Below the pieces are notes generated by a model, which was given only the letters and a program-made list of their open reading frames with translations, was not told where the DNA came from and made no database searches. The position numbers and the translations under genes were made by a program. From the NCBI GenBank assembly GCA_944474755.1, contig OX104119.1, positions 79,721,873 to 79,785,872 on the forward strand: a DNA stretch of 64,000 nucleotides, read 5' to 3'. Positions within the stretch are counted from its first letter, which is position 1; every line of letters starts with the position of its first letter. Of this stretch, positions 47,184 through 57,700 are shown piece after piece. The DNA comes from Limnoperna fortunei (taxonomy: Eukaryota; Mollusca; Bivalvia; Mytilida; Modiolidae).

Positions 47184-47659
47184 GCATGTCATCAGTAATC
47201 ATTGATTGGTACAGGTTACAGAAGGAAGCCCTCATCGCTAACAAATCAATTTCCATGTAGCTACTATATAATGTATCATATTGGATATCACTTCTGCCAT
47301 ATTACTTTTGATGTGAAATTATTTATTACTTGTATTGTGTTGTTATATTCACTGATGTAGATTATTAAATGTATATTTTCTGTTATTTCTTATGAATGAA
47401 GGTGGCGAAAAATCAAACAACAAAAATTGCTTACATTTATTGAGTAACTTTTATTGTTATCACATATCGGCAAAATCGAAGAGATTATTGTTTTTATTGT
47501 TATAGCGTTTTTTGTATTAAGTTCTTTTTTCTTTTCTTGGTTCGGTCATTATAAATACACAAAATACTATTTTTTTTCTCAATTTCAACATACGACCCAA
47601 ATTTGCGTTATTTATTTAATTTATGGTTTCATTCAAACGAAAGACACCCCTCTGAATGA

Positions 47660-47785
47660 CAATATTCAGAGGCTATTAAACCGCTAGATAACAGCTTTCA
47701 GAGGCTGCAACACCCCAGGGTTAACAACTTTTAGAAGCTACAACACCCCGGGTTAACAGCATTCAGAAGCTGGAACATCGCCTCT
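47660..47785. repeat. Degenerate 33-bp tandem repeat
   Basis: Three to four copies of agaagctacaacaccccggg plus ttaacagcattc, diverging outward. Confidence 0.75.
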
Positions 47786-47817
47786 GGGATGTCATGTCAA
47801 GAATCAAAAGGCTCTCA

Positions 47818-47910
47818 CACCACTTCGTGACAAAATTCTAGACACGTTTCGACTATTTATCGAAGATGCATCTTCAGCCTCGCCTCTCTGAGCCAAGCCG
47901 ACTCGCCATA
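47818..47910. other. Palindrome-bearing segment, possible retroelement border
   Basis: gaagatgcatcttc (47865-47878) is a perfect 14-bp palindrome near cacgtttcgactatttatcg. The combination of a GAAGATG...CTTC inverted repeat and CGAAACGT on the complementary strand is common at the ends of Penelope-like and related retroelements. No coding part was seen. Confidence 0.25.
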
Positions 47911-48093
47911 ATTTTCTTATGACAATAAAAACGCATTACCAATACCATCAATCAATCAAAGATTTACATATTTCGAAAACGTCGTGGATAAATGCAAATA
48001 CACAATTTACTTTGGGAACTCTAAAATTATTATAAAGCGAGTAATTTAACATTGACAAGATTGTAAATGCAGCTGAAATATTGATTTTTGTTG

Positions 48094-48118
48094 GCGTTAA
48101 ACATCAATCAAACAATAT
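48094..48118 (+). mobile_element. SINE 3' tail fragment
   Basis: gttggcgttaaacatcaatc aaac matches the SINE tail motif; only the tail is present. Confidence 0.4.
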
Positions 48119-48381
48119 TTTCTTATGAAGAACAAGTTAACAAACAAGAAATTAAATTTTTGAAAATGAGATTTGCCGTTTGACAGGGGACTTATCTATT
48201 TAACCATCATGTTAAGTTGGGTGATCGCACGAATGTAGAATTTCTACCGGCTTTAGTGCGCTTGTTTTTAACAGCTGATGACAGTGCACAGAAAGTAGTC
48301 CTCGCCAAATATGCCACCGACTAGCATCCGACTACGGTATCTGTGTTATTATTGGACAATCCCAAAAGAATCACGCGTCAA

Positions 48382-48491
48382 CCTTCCCGCATCCTCCCAA
48401 GTCAGGGGTTCTGAGTCCGCGTTCGCTCCATCATCATGATGATGGAGTTAACGCGGACTCAAAACCACTGACTTGGGATGATGCCTTCCCG
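48382..48491. mobile_element. Palindromic MITE-like element with 8-bp direct repeats
   Basis: Arms 48390-48436 and 48437-48483 are inverted copies with about five differences. The central 22 bp (48426-48447, half-site ctccatcatca) is a perfect palindrome. Identical ccttcccg flanks the element at 48382-48389 and 48484-48491, as an 8-bp target-site duplication would. An 8-bp duplication is typical of hAT-type transposition, but the terminal catcctcccaag is not a recognised hAT end. Confidence 0.75.
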
Positions 48492-48886
48492 GTACAGGAC
48501 TATTCAGTGTGGAATCTAGAAACCATCACAGTATGAAGCTGTTTATGCGGAATAGAATTCAATGCACATGTTTCGCACTCTTTTTAGATGGTTAATGTCT
48601 GTCATATGTATAATTAAATGGTAGTGATGATGTTTGATCGTTGTATCGATGAATTTTACATTCCTTTTATGTGAATATTTCTTTGAAACACGTTTTTCTT
48701 TGTTCATTTCTCGCACTTTAATAATTATCTGTGTTTTAATCTAAGTTGTTTAAGCGACGACTTCTATTAATGAAATCTTTAACAACACACAATAGTAATT
48801 CAGACTGCATCACAAAAAGATCTGGATTTACAACTCCTGCAGAACTGGCTTTATATATATGGTAGGTGTCTGCTTTGTTTATCGTT

Positions 48887-49630
48887 TGTCCAGTGTTTAA
48901 TGGGTACCTCGGATGCCGAGTGTTTGATGAGTAAATCGTTAGCCGAGTGTTTTATGACTAAATCATTGGCCGAGTGTTTAATGAGTAAATCGTTGGCCGA
49001 GTGTTTAATGAGTAAATCATTGGCCGAGTGTTTAATGAGTACCTCGGTGGCCGATTGTTTAATGAGTACCTTGGTGGCCGGGTGTTTAATGAGTAATTCT
49101 TTGGCCGAGTGTTTAATGAGTAAATCGTTGGCCGAGTGTTTAATGAGTAAATCATTGGCCGAGTGTTTAATGAGTAAATCATTGGTCTGGCCGAGTGTTT
49201 AATGAGTAAATCGTTGGCCGAGTGTTTAATGAGTACCTCGGTGGCCGAGTGTTTAATGAGTAAATCATTGGCCGAGTGTTTAATGAGTAAATCATTGGCC
49301 GAGTGTTTAATGAGTAAATCATTGGTCTGGCCGAGTGCTTAATGAGTACCTCGGTGGCCGAGTGTTTAATGAGTACCTCAGTGGCCGAGTGTTTAAAAGT
49401 ACATCATTGGCCGAGTGTTTAATGAGTAAATCGTTGGCCGAGTGTTTTATGAGTAAATCATTGGCCTGGCCGAGTGTTTAATGAGTACCTCGGTGGCCGG
49501 GTGTTTAATGAGTAATTCGTTGGCCGAGTGTTTAATGAGTACCTCGGTGGCAGAGTGTTTAATGAGTACCTCGGTGGCCGGGTGTTTAATGAGTAATTCG
49601 TTGGCCGAGTGTTTAGTGAGTACCTTGATG
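48887..49630. repeat. 27-bp minisatellite resembling a tRNA/SINE A-box
   Basis: About 27 copies of ttggccgagtgtttaatgag plus taaatcg. The variant ctcggtggccgagtgttta matches the head of the SINE at 28290 (ctcggtggccgagtggtta) except at one base. Frames of 100 codons (plus) and 70-76 codons (minus) are by-products. The last copy (tagtgagtaccttgatgga) runs directly into LINE sequence. Confidence 0.94.
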
Positions 49631-49649
49631 GACGAGACAGTGCTTTTGT

Positions 49650-51475
49650 AGTTAACCACATGTTTTCAGATAAATTTAATATTATCAAGGAAAATCAATG
49701 CGGATTTAGACAAGAACATTCAACTGTTGACAACATTTTGTGTCTATTCTCTGTTTCAACTACTAAAAGTAAAGAGAAAAAGATGTTTTGTTTATTCATC
49801 GATTTTGAAAACGCTTTTGACAAAGTTTGGCGTGATGGGATGTTTTATAAGTTAGCTATGAACAATATTAATACCATTAACACAACACAAATTTTATTGT
49901 CATATAAACATCTAAACAGAGTTTGTGACAAAACTATATAATTAAACAATATAACCGTAGAACTACACAATTAACATATAAAACATAGTATTTTACATGA
50001 ACAATGTATGTATTGGCTTTGCAAGTATTTAATCAATGGTAAGATGTACAATGTAATTGTAAACATGTATGCAAATATTAAATCATGTGTATCTTATAAC
50101 AATTATACCTCTGATTATTTTGATTGAAAAAAGGGTGTTCTTCAGGGAGAAAACCTCTCCCCCTTTTTGTTTGTTTTATTTTTAAATGATCTAGACACTT
50201 ATCTACTTTCAAAGAATATCACTGGTTTAAAAACTCTATCGGATGAGTTAGAAAAAGGATTGGATGTATTTCTGAAATTATTTGTTATTTTATACGCTGA
50301 CGACACAGTCTTGATGTCCGAAGATGTGCCTGACTTGCACAAGCAACCTAATGTCTTTCGTCACTATTGTAACAACTGGAAACTAAAAGTAAATGTTATT
50401 AAAACAAAAGTCATGATATTTGAAAGTGGTAGAGTGTCTCGACATGTTTCTTTTAAATATGATGATAATGATCTAGAAATTGTAGACGAGTTTAACTATT
50501 TAGGAGTTATTTTAAAAAAAAACCGGAAATTTTTCTATGAATAAAAAATATCTTGCCGAAAAAGCGCAAAAAGCTATGTACGAAATCATGAAAATGGGTA
50601 GGATGTACAAGCTTTCTATTAAACTCCAACTGCAATTATTTGATAAAATGATAAAACCGATCCTTTTATATGGTTGCGAAGTTTGGGGATTTGGAAACAA
50701 TGAAATACTGGAACGCGTACAGTTAAAGTTTTGTGAAACACTATTAAACTTAAAGTTATTGACCCCTTCCTTCATGGTTTATGGGGAATTAGGTAGATAT
50801 CCAATAGAACTTGACATTAAGCAGCGATTGATATCATTCTGGGCAAAACTTATATGTGGAAAAGAGTCGAAATATTCAAATATTCATAGACTGTTAAAAC
50901 ATTTATACATGTATTTCACTAATAAGGATCTACAGTTCAGTTGGATAAAAAATATTGAAAATATATTTAAAGAATGTGGTTTTACATATATATGGGAAAC
51001 CGAGAACTTTGTAAATAGAAAACAACTTACTGCTATAGTTAGGCAGCGCTTGCATGACCAGTTTTTGCAACATTGGAACTCATTGTTACAAAACTCATCA
51101 AAATCCTTAAACTATAGAATATACAAAGCTGATCTTAAATTCGAAGAATATTTAAAAATATTACCCATGAAAGAAGCTTTATTATTTTGTAGATTTAGAA
51201 CTACAAACCATCATTTACCCATAGAAACTAATAACATTGGCAGAACCGAACGATTGTGTAACATCTGTAGTTCTAGTCAAATTGGTGATGAATATCATTA
51301 CATATTTGAATGTGCAAAACATAATAACCAAAGAAATAATCTAATTCCAAAATATTATACTAAGCTTCATAACACTTTGAAGTTATCTTACCTCGTGAAT
51401 AGCAACGTAAAACCAATTCTGATAAAACTGTGCAAATTTATAACGTGTATGTTCGATACCCAGATTAAACTCTAA
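49650..51475 (+). pseudogene. 5'-truncated, inactivated non-LTR retrotransposon (LINE) ORF2
   Basis: The reverse-transcriptase domain begins at NIIKENQCGFRQEHSTVDNI. It then shows FIDFENAFDKVW (RT motif with the first catalytic Asp), GVLQGENLSPFLFVLFLNDL and LYADDTVLM (catalytic YADD). A thumb region follows, with ILLYGCEVWGFGNNEILERV. The C-terminal part carries CNIC, then DEYHYIFEC, the zinc-knuckle-like C-x2-C-H-C typical of many LINE ends. It stops at 51475. The endonuclease half is missing. Defects: an apparent 162-bp insertion (49873-50034), an in-frame TGA near 50124 just before KKGVLQGE, and a frameshift in the A run at about 50512-50520. It cannot make active protein. The clade is not assigned. 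Confidence 0.92.
49873..50034. mobile_element. 162-bp insertion inside the LINE reverse transcriptase
   Basis: The LINE frame reads ...KLAMNNIN before 49872 and continues GKMYNVIVNMYANIK after 50034. Removing the segment restores a continuous frame of the expected family pattern. Possible 3-bp duplication (aat) at both borders. The insert is AT-rich with stops in frame and no recognised ends. Confidence 0.5.
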
Positions 51476-52074
51476 ATAGCAGAATCAATAAATAGGTCAA
51501 TGCCAACAAATCAGTATATTTTCCGAAAATTTTTATAAGAGTTATTGACTTTATTAACATTATTTGTTGCAATTTGTAGTTTTTGTCCCATATCTTAAAA
51601 GTGAAACTGTAAATTGCTAAAGTGATCGCAGCAAGACAAATCCTATAAGTCGATACTGAGTCCAATATTGTCATATGACTCTTTTTATGAGTTGATGATT
51701 TCGTAAAAAAAGTCTGTTTTGAGTTATAAATTAAAAGTCTATAACACCTAGAGTAAAACTCTAAATTACTAAATTAACCTTAAGGACGAGCCTACAATTT
51801 ATTTAACGTTTCATTAATCTGATTGTACCTAATAGCCATCAATCATCATTTTTATAGAAATTTTTAGTTTTTAGCCCGGTAACTTAAAAGCTATAGCAAA
51901 TAGACCTAAACTGTAAATTGCAAAAAGTAAGAAAGCCATTTGTGTTCCAGGCATGCTAGTTTAAAGGTCCATTTAGACGTCGCCTCGGTACTTCTTCTTG
52001 GGTTGTTTCTACATATGAAAAGATCATTTACAATTGATGGCTCATTATAGCGGATACAGTATACCAGTACTTCT
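51476..52074. other. LINE 3' flank and AT-rich single-copy DNA
   Basis: No poly(A) or tandem tail of the LINE could be delimited. A 69-codon minus frame (51674-51465) is unsupported. Confidence 0.4.
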
Positions 52075-52250
52075 TGTAACCAAGCTCTGGCTGTCTACGA
52101 ATTGCTAATAGCCTAGCGCAGACAGTCTACGGATTGCTAATAGCCTAGCGGATTTCGCGTAACCAAGCGCAAGCAGTTAACGGATTACTCGTAACCAAGA
52201 GCAGGGAGTCTACAGAACACTTGTAGCCTAGCGCAGGCCGTCTTTATGCT
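52075..52250. repeat. Degenerate 32-bp tandem repeat
   Basis: About five units sharing gtctacggattgctaatagc plus ctagcgcagaca. Alternative middles (gtaaccaagcgcaag) show mosaic exchange between unit types. Confidence 0.75.
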
Positions 52251-52711
52251 ACTGGTTTCCTATAAGTCATAGTCATGACTAATCATAGTCAGATTAACTA
52301 ACGGACAGAAAATTAAAACTGCAGGTAAAATATAGAGTATTAGGTTGGGTTGTAAACTTTTACCACTGAATAGCGGCTACAATGCGCCCAAGGTTTTTTT
52401 CAAAAACTAATTGCATTTATTGTGGAAGGAGTGTAGCGCTCTCCAACCACCTAAACCCACCACGGACCGTTGGTGTTCTGTGCCATGCAAACATTAGGGG
52501 TTTTTTATGGTGTACACATGGCATTATTATTACAATAATTTGCTGGTAAATGATGCATTTTAATATAAAATAAAATGCGTCATTTTTGTTACAATGCCCA
52601 TTCAGACAAAGAACGTCAGCTCAAGAACCACACCACTGTCTATTCGAATGTTTCGTACAATGAATTTTTTTCTTACCAAAGAATCGAATCTGATTAATGT
52701 GGGCATATAAA

Positions 52712-53163
52712 TTGTACAATATTTCACAAGCTGACGTACCTTGTTAGTGTACAATATTTCACAAGCTGACGTACCTTGTTAGTGTACAATATTTCACAAG
52801 CTGACGTACCTTGTTAGTGTACAATATTTTACAAGCTGACGTACCTTGTTAGTGTACAATATTTCACAAGCTGACGTACCTTGTTAGTGTACAATATTTT
52901 ACAAGCTGACGTACCTGGTTAGTGTACAATATTTCACAAGCTGACGTACCTGGTTAGTGTACAATATTTCACAAGCTTACGTACCTTGTTAGTGTACAAT
53001 ATTTCACAAGCTGACGTACCTGGTTAGTGTACAATATTTCACAAGCTTACGTACCTTGTTAGTGTACAATATTTCACAAGCTTACGTACCTTGTTAGTGT
53101 ACAATATTTCACAAGCTTACGTACCTTGTTAGTGTACAATATTTCACAAGCTTACGTACCTTT
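52712..53163. repeat. 35-bp minisatellite, thirteen copies
   Basis: The unit is tgtacaatatttcacaagct followed by gacgtaccttgttag. Two variants (agctgacgtacc, agcttacgtacc) segregate left to right. The left variant contains TGACGT, a CRE half-site, and the right one has lost it. Confidence 0.96.
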
Positions 53164-53582
53164 GCCAAACTTAACGAAAAATTTCCTCAGTTCTTCTTAC
53201 ACACAAGTGACAAAAACATGTGTTTTGCTACGTCACGTGGTATTCTGAAAAGCTCCTAAAAATATATGTTGATGTAAATATTAAATAAAAAAGTATCACA
53301 TTAGATATAGCAAATATGCAATATTTCGGGAATATTGTTGAAACGGTAAAATCAGATAATTATAACGAGCTTGATGGTACAGCCATGTCTTGTCCCGTCT
53401 AAGTCTTCATCACAAATAAAATAAACACATGATTTTACTTTTTTACGTTATTTCTTTACTTACGATGAATAACAAAATATCTCAACTTTGAGACAAGAAA
53501 TTGTTTAAAACACATATAAGGAGGAAAAGAAAAAAAGATTTCAGTTTGTGTTGCCTTACATTAATTCAAATCCGCCATTTTC

Positions 53583-53675
53583 ATTGGTCGATTTCAGTCA
53601 TGTTGACACACGCTTGAAGGAGATATCAAAACAGGAATATAAATCCCCTGAACGAAACCAGTGCACCATATCAGT
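53583..53675 (+). promoter_or_regulatory. Candidate core promoter
   Basis: attgg (reverse CCAAT box) lies at 53583. TATAAAT is at 53638-53644, and an initiator-like TCAGT begins at 53671, 33 bp downstream of the TATA box. The spacing fits a TATA/Inr promoter firing rightward at about 53672. An upstream tacgtcacgtgg (about 53230) adds CRE/E-box motifs. The first downstream ATG (53725) opens only six codons, so a non-coding first exon would be needed. Confidence 0.4.
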
Positions 53676-54253
53676 GTCAACATTGCCCTGCGGAGTACTA
53701 GGGGCCATTATCCTATTTGTAAAATGAATTTCCGGTGCATGTAAAAACATGGCAGCATGAAAAATAGTCCCAATTTTCTCTTTTGTTTCTGCTTTTGCTT
53801 ATAACTGCTATTGCTTAAGAGTTTGATATTTAAAGAGGTATGGCATAACTGTAGAACAAGAATATTATTTTCCAGAAAATGTCTTTACAGTGGAAGCACT
53901 TCACAAAGTGTGTAATGTAGTACCATATGACCACAACATTGAAATAAATCATTCTTAAACTTTAAGGTAAAATTGCCGCATAAAGTTCGTGAACACCCAT
54001 ACTTTTTTCAAAATTTTTATGAAATTTAGCATTATATCTGAAATGCCCCATATAAAAAATTTCAAGTGAAAGAAAGATTTTTTAATAAAATATTTATATG
54101 TCGCGCCCGTTCGGTTACTTTTGCACAGGCCATCCAATAAAACAATGACCTCCATTCAAATACTGAAACAAAAACGGTCATTACTCAAATATTGTCATTG
54201 ATTTTCCCAATTTATTGATATATTTATAAAATTTTATTATAATTATAAGAATT

Positions 54254-54390
54254 TAATGCTTTCTTTTGAAGTCTCATTGATGTTGAAAGCGTTAATCGTG
54301 CGACATTTTCATCAGAAAGCGCAGAGTAGCGCTTCATTGCAATGCGCACGGTCGATACTTTCATACGTCAATGAAACTTCTAAGTAATGC
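54254..54390. repeat. Long imperfect hairpin (MITE-like), about 113 bp
   Basis: gaagtctcattgatgttgaa ag (54268-54289) pairs with ctttcatacgtcaatgaaac ttc ending at 54380. Inner segments gttaatcgtgcg and gcacggtcgat and the tip agcgcagagtagcgct continue the fold. taatgc occurs on both sides (54254-54259 and 54385-54390) as a possible 6-bp duplication. Confidence 0.65.
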
Positions 54391-54600
54391 ATGTAGTTTT
54401 TAATCATAATAAATATGTATTAAAATTGAACACAATTAAACGTTTGGGTAGAGAATGTCTGATAAAAATGAAACCAAGCATCACGTAATTGAAGTCACAT
54501 ACTATTAATCAATTTCATGAAAAGCGTGCAAATAAAGCATGCCAAAGTTATGTGAATTTGAATTCCATTAAATTCTACATGTCCATTGCACTTATTTCAG

Positions 54601-54707
54601 TGTCATTACATTACATAACTAAAACAGTGCTCATGTCTGACGTTGATACGCTTAGAGCTATTGCAAATCAATCGAACAGTCGTGTCGCACAGCAATTAGT
54701 TCTTAAG
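54601..54707 (+). CDS. Candidate exon beside the 66-bp satellite, product unknown
   Basis: A good acceptor (gtccattgcacttatttcag ending at 54600) and a donor-like aag/GTAATT (54708) bound a frame reading SLHYITKTVLMSDVDTLRAI and ANQSNSRVAQQLVLK. Codons from MSDVD onward are GC-balanced. It could start translation at ATG 54632, with the preceding bases as leader, downstream of the promoter candidate at 53672. The 66-bp array begins about 15 bp after the donor, so the following intron would be satellite. Family not recognised. Confidence 0.35.
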
Positions 54708-54721
54708 GTAATTAAAATTGC

Positions 54722-57700
54722 TTAATCTGCCTCTACGAGTATCAAGAGTACCCAGGAGAGGCTGTCCACGTCTTACGTCACGACATCAAGATCTGCCTCT
54801 CCGAGTATCTAGAGTACCCAGGAGAGGCTGTCCACGTCTTACGACACGACATCAAGAACTGCCTTTGCGAGTATCTACAGTACCCAGGAGAGGCTGCCCG
54901 CGTCTTACGTCACGACATCAAGATCTGCATCTCCGAGTATCTACAGCACCCAGGAGAGGCTGTCCACGTCTTACGACACGACATCAAGATCTGCATCTCC
55001 GAGTATCTAGAGTTCCCAGGAGAGGCTGTTCACGTCTTACGTCACAACATCAAGATCTGCATCTACGAGTATCTACAGTACCCAGGAGAGGCTGTCCACG
55101 TCTTACGTCACAAATCAAGATCTGCCTCTCCGAGTATCTAGAGTACCCAGGAGAGGCTGCCCGCGTCTTACGTCACGATATCAAGATCTGCATCTCCGAG
55201 TATCTAGAGTACCCAGGAGAGGCTGTCCACGTCTTACGTCACGACATCAAGATCTGCCTCTCCGAGTATCTAGAATACCCAGGAGAGGCTGCCCGCGTCT
55301 TACGTCACGACATCAAGATCTGCATCTCCGAGTATCTAGAGTACCCAGGAGAGGCTGTCCACGTCGTACGTCACGACATCAAGATCTGCATCTCCGAGTA
55401 TCTACAGTACCCAGGAAAGGCTGTCCACGTCTTACGTCACGACATCAAGATCTGCATCTCCGAGTATCTAGAGTACCCAGGAGAGGCTGTCCACGTCTTA
55501 CGTCACGACATCAAGATCTGCCTCTCTGAGTATCTAGAGTACCCAGGAGAGGATGCCCGCGTCTTACGTCACGACATCAAGATCTGCATCTCCGAGCATC
55601 TACAGTACCCAGGAGAGGCTGTCCACGTCTTACGACACGACATCAAGAACTGCCTTTGCGAGTATCTACAGTACCCAGGAGAGGCTGCCCGCGTCTTACG
55701 TCACGACATCAAGATCTGCATCTCCGAGTATCTACAGCACCCAGGAGAGGCTGTCCACGTCTTACGACACGACATCAAGATCTGCATCTCCGAGTATCTA
55801 GAGTTCCCAGGAGAGGCTGTTCACGTCTTACGTCACAACATCAAGATCTGCATCTACGAGTATCTACAGTACCCAGGAGAGGCTGTCCACGTCTTACGTC
55901 ACAAATCAAGATCTGCCTCTCCGAGTATCTAGAGTACCCAGGAGAGGCTGCCCGCGTCTTACGTCACGATATCAAGATCTGCATCTCCGAGTATCTAGAG
56001 TACCCAGGAGAGGCTGTCCACGTCTTACGTCACGACATCAAGATCTGCCTCTCCGAGTATCTAGAATACCCAGGAGAGGCTGCCCGCGTCTTACGTCACG
56101 ACATCAAGATCTGCATCTCCGAGTATCTAGAGTACCCAGGAGAGGCTGTCCACGTCGTACGTCACGACATCAAGATCTGCATCTCCGAGTATCTACAGTA
56201 CCCAGGAAAGGCTGTCCACGTCTTACGTCACGACATCAAGATCTGCATCTCCGAGTATCTAGAGTACCCAGGAGAGGCTGTCCACGTCTTACGTCACGAC
56301 ATCAAGATCTGCCTCTCTGAGTATCTAGAGTACCCAGGAGAGGATGCCCGCGTCTTACGTCACGACATCAAGATCTGCATCTCCGAGCATCTACAGTACC
56401 CAGGAGAGGCTGTCCACGTCTTACGTCACGACATCAAGATCTGCCTCTCCGAGTATCTAGAGTACCCAGGAGAGGCTGCCCCCGTCTTACTTCACGACAT
56501 CAAGATCTGCATCTCCGAGTATATACAGTACCCAGGAGAGGCTGTCCACGTCTTACGTCACGACATAAAGATCTGCATTTCCGAGTATCTAGAGTACCCA
56601 GGAGAGGCTGTCCACGTCTTACGTCACGACATCAAGATCTGCCTCTCCGAGTATCTAGAGTACCCAGGAGAGGCTGCCCAAGTCTTACGTCACAAATCAA
56701 GATCTGCATCTCCGAGTATCTAGAGTACCCAGCAGAGGCTGCCAGCGTCTTACGTCACGACATCAAGATCTGCATCTCCGAGTATCTACAGTACCCAGGA
56801 GAGGCTGCCCACGTCTTACGACACGACATCAAGATCTGCATCTCCGAGTATCTAGAGTTCCCAGGAGAGGCTGTTCACGTCTTACGTCACAACATCAAGA
56901 TCTGCCTCTCCGAGTATCTACAGTACCCAGGAGACTGTCCACGTCTTACGTCACGAAATCAAGATCTGCATCTCCGAGTATCTACAGTACCCAGGAGAAG
57001 CTGCCCGCGTCTTACGTCACGACATCAAGATCTGCATCTCCGAGTATCTACAGTACCCAGGAGAGGCTGTCCACGTCTTACGTCACGACATCAAGATCTG
57101 TCTCTCGACCTAGCTACAGTACACAGGAGACTGCCCACGTCTTACATCACGATATCAAGATCTGCATTTCCGAGTATCTAGAGTACCCAGGAGAGGCTGT
57201 CCACGTCTTACGTCACGACATCAAGATCTGCATCTCCGAGTATCTACAGTACCAACGAGAGGCTGTCCACGCCGTACATCACGACATCAAGATCTGCATC
57301 TCCGAGTATCTAGAGTTCCCAGGAGAGGCTGTTCACGTCTTACGTCACGACATCAAGATCTGCCTCTCCGAGTATCTACAGTACCCAGGAGACTGTCCAC
57401 ATCTTACGTCACGACATCAAGATCTGCATCTCCGAGTATCTACAGTACCCAGGAGAGGCTGTCCACGTCTTACGTCACGACATCAAGATTTGCATCTCCG
57501 AGTATCTACAGTACCCAGGAGACTGCCTACGTCTTACATCACGATATCAAGATCTGAATTTCCGAGTATCTAGAGTACCCAGGAGAGGCTGTCCACGTCT
57601 TACGTCACGACATCAAGATCTGCATCTCCGAGTATCTACAGTACCAAGGAGAGGCTTTCCACGTCTTACGTCACGAAATCAAGATCTGTCTCTCATCTTA

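Noticed and set aside
48200..48330. Minus-strand frame containing LARTTFCALSSAVKNKRTKA
   Set aside because: It is open for about 38 codons and protein-like, but the only upstream border is a poor acceptor, and no family or partner exon was recognised.
53955..54155. 66-codon minus frame (MEVIVLLDGLCKSNRTGATY) as a gene
   Set aside because: There is no recognisable domain and the frame turns into AT-rich low-complexity residues. It may be a transposon scrap but cannot be supported.
54718..55932. 404-codon plus-strand open frame as a real repeat protein
   Set aside because: The other plus frames are open in the same region, unit variation is not biased to third positions, and the frame changes at the shortened unit near 55113.
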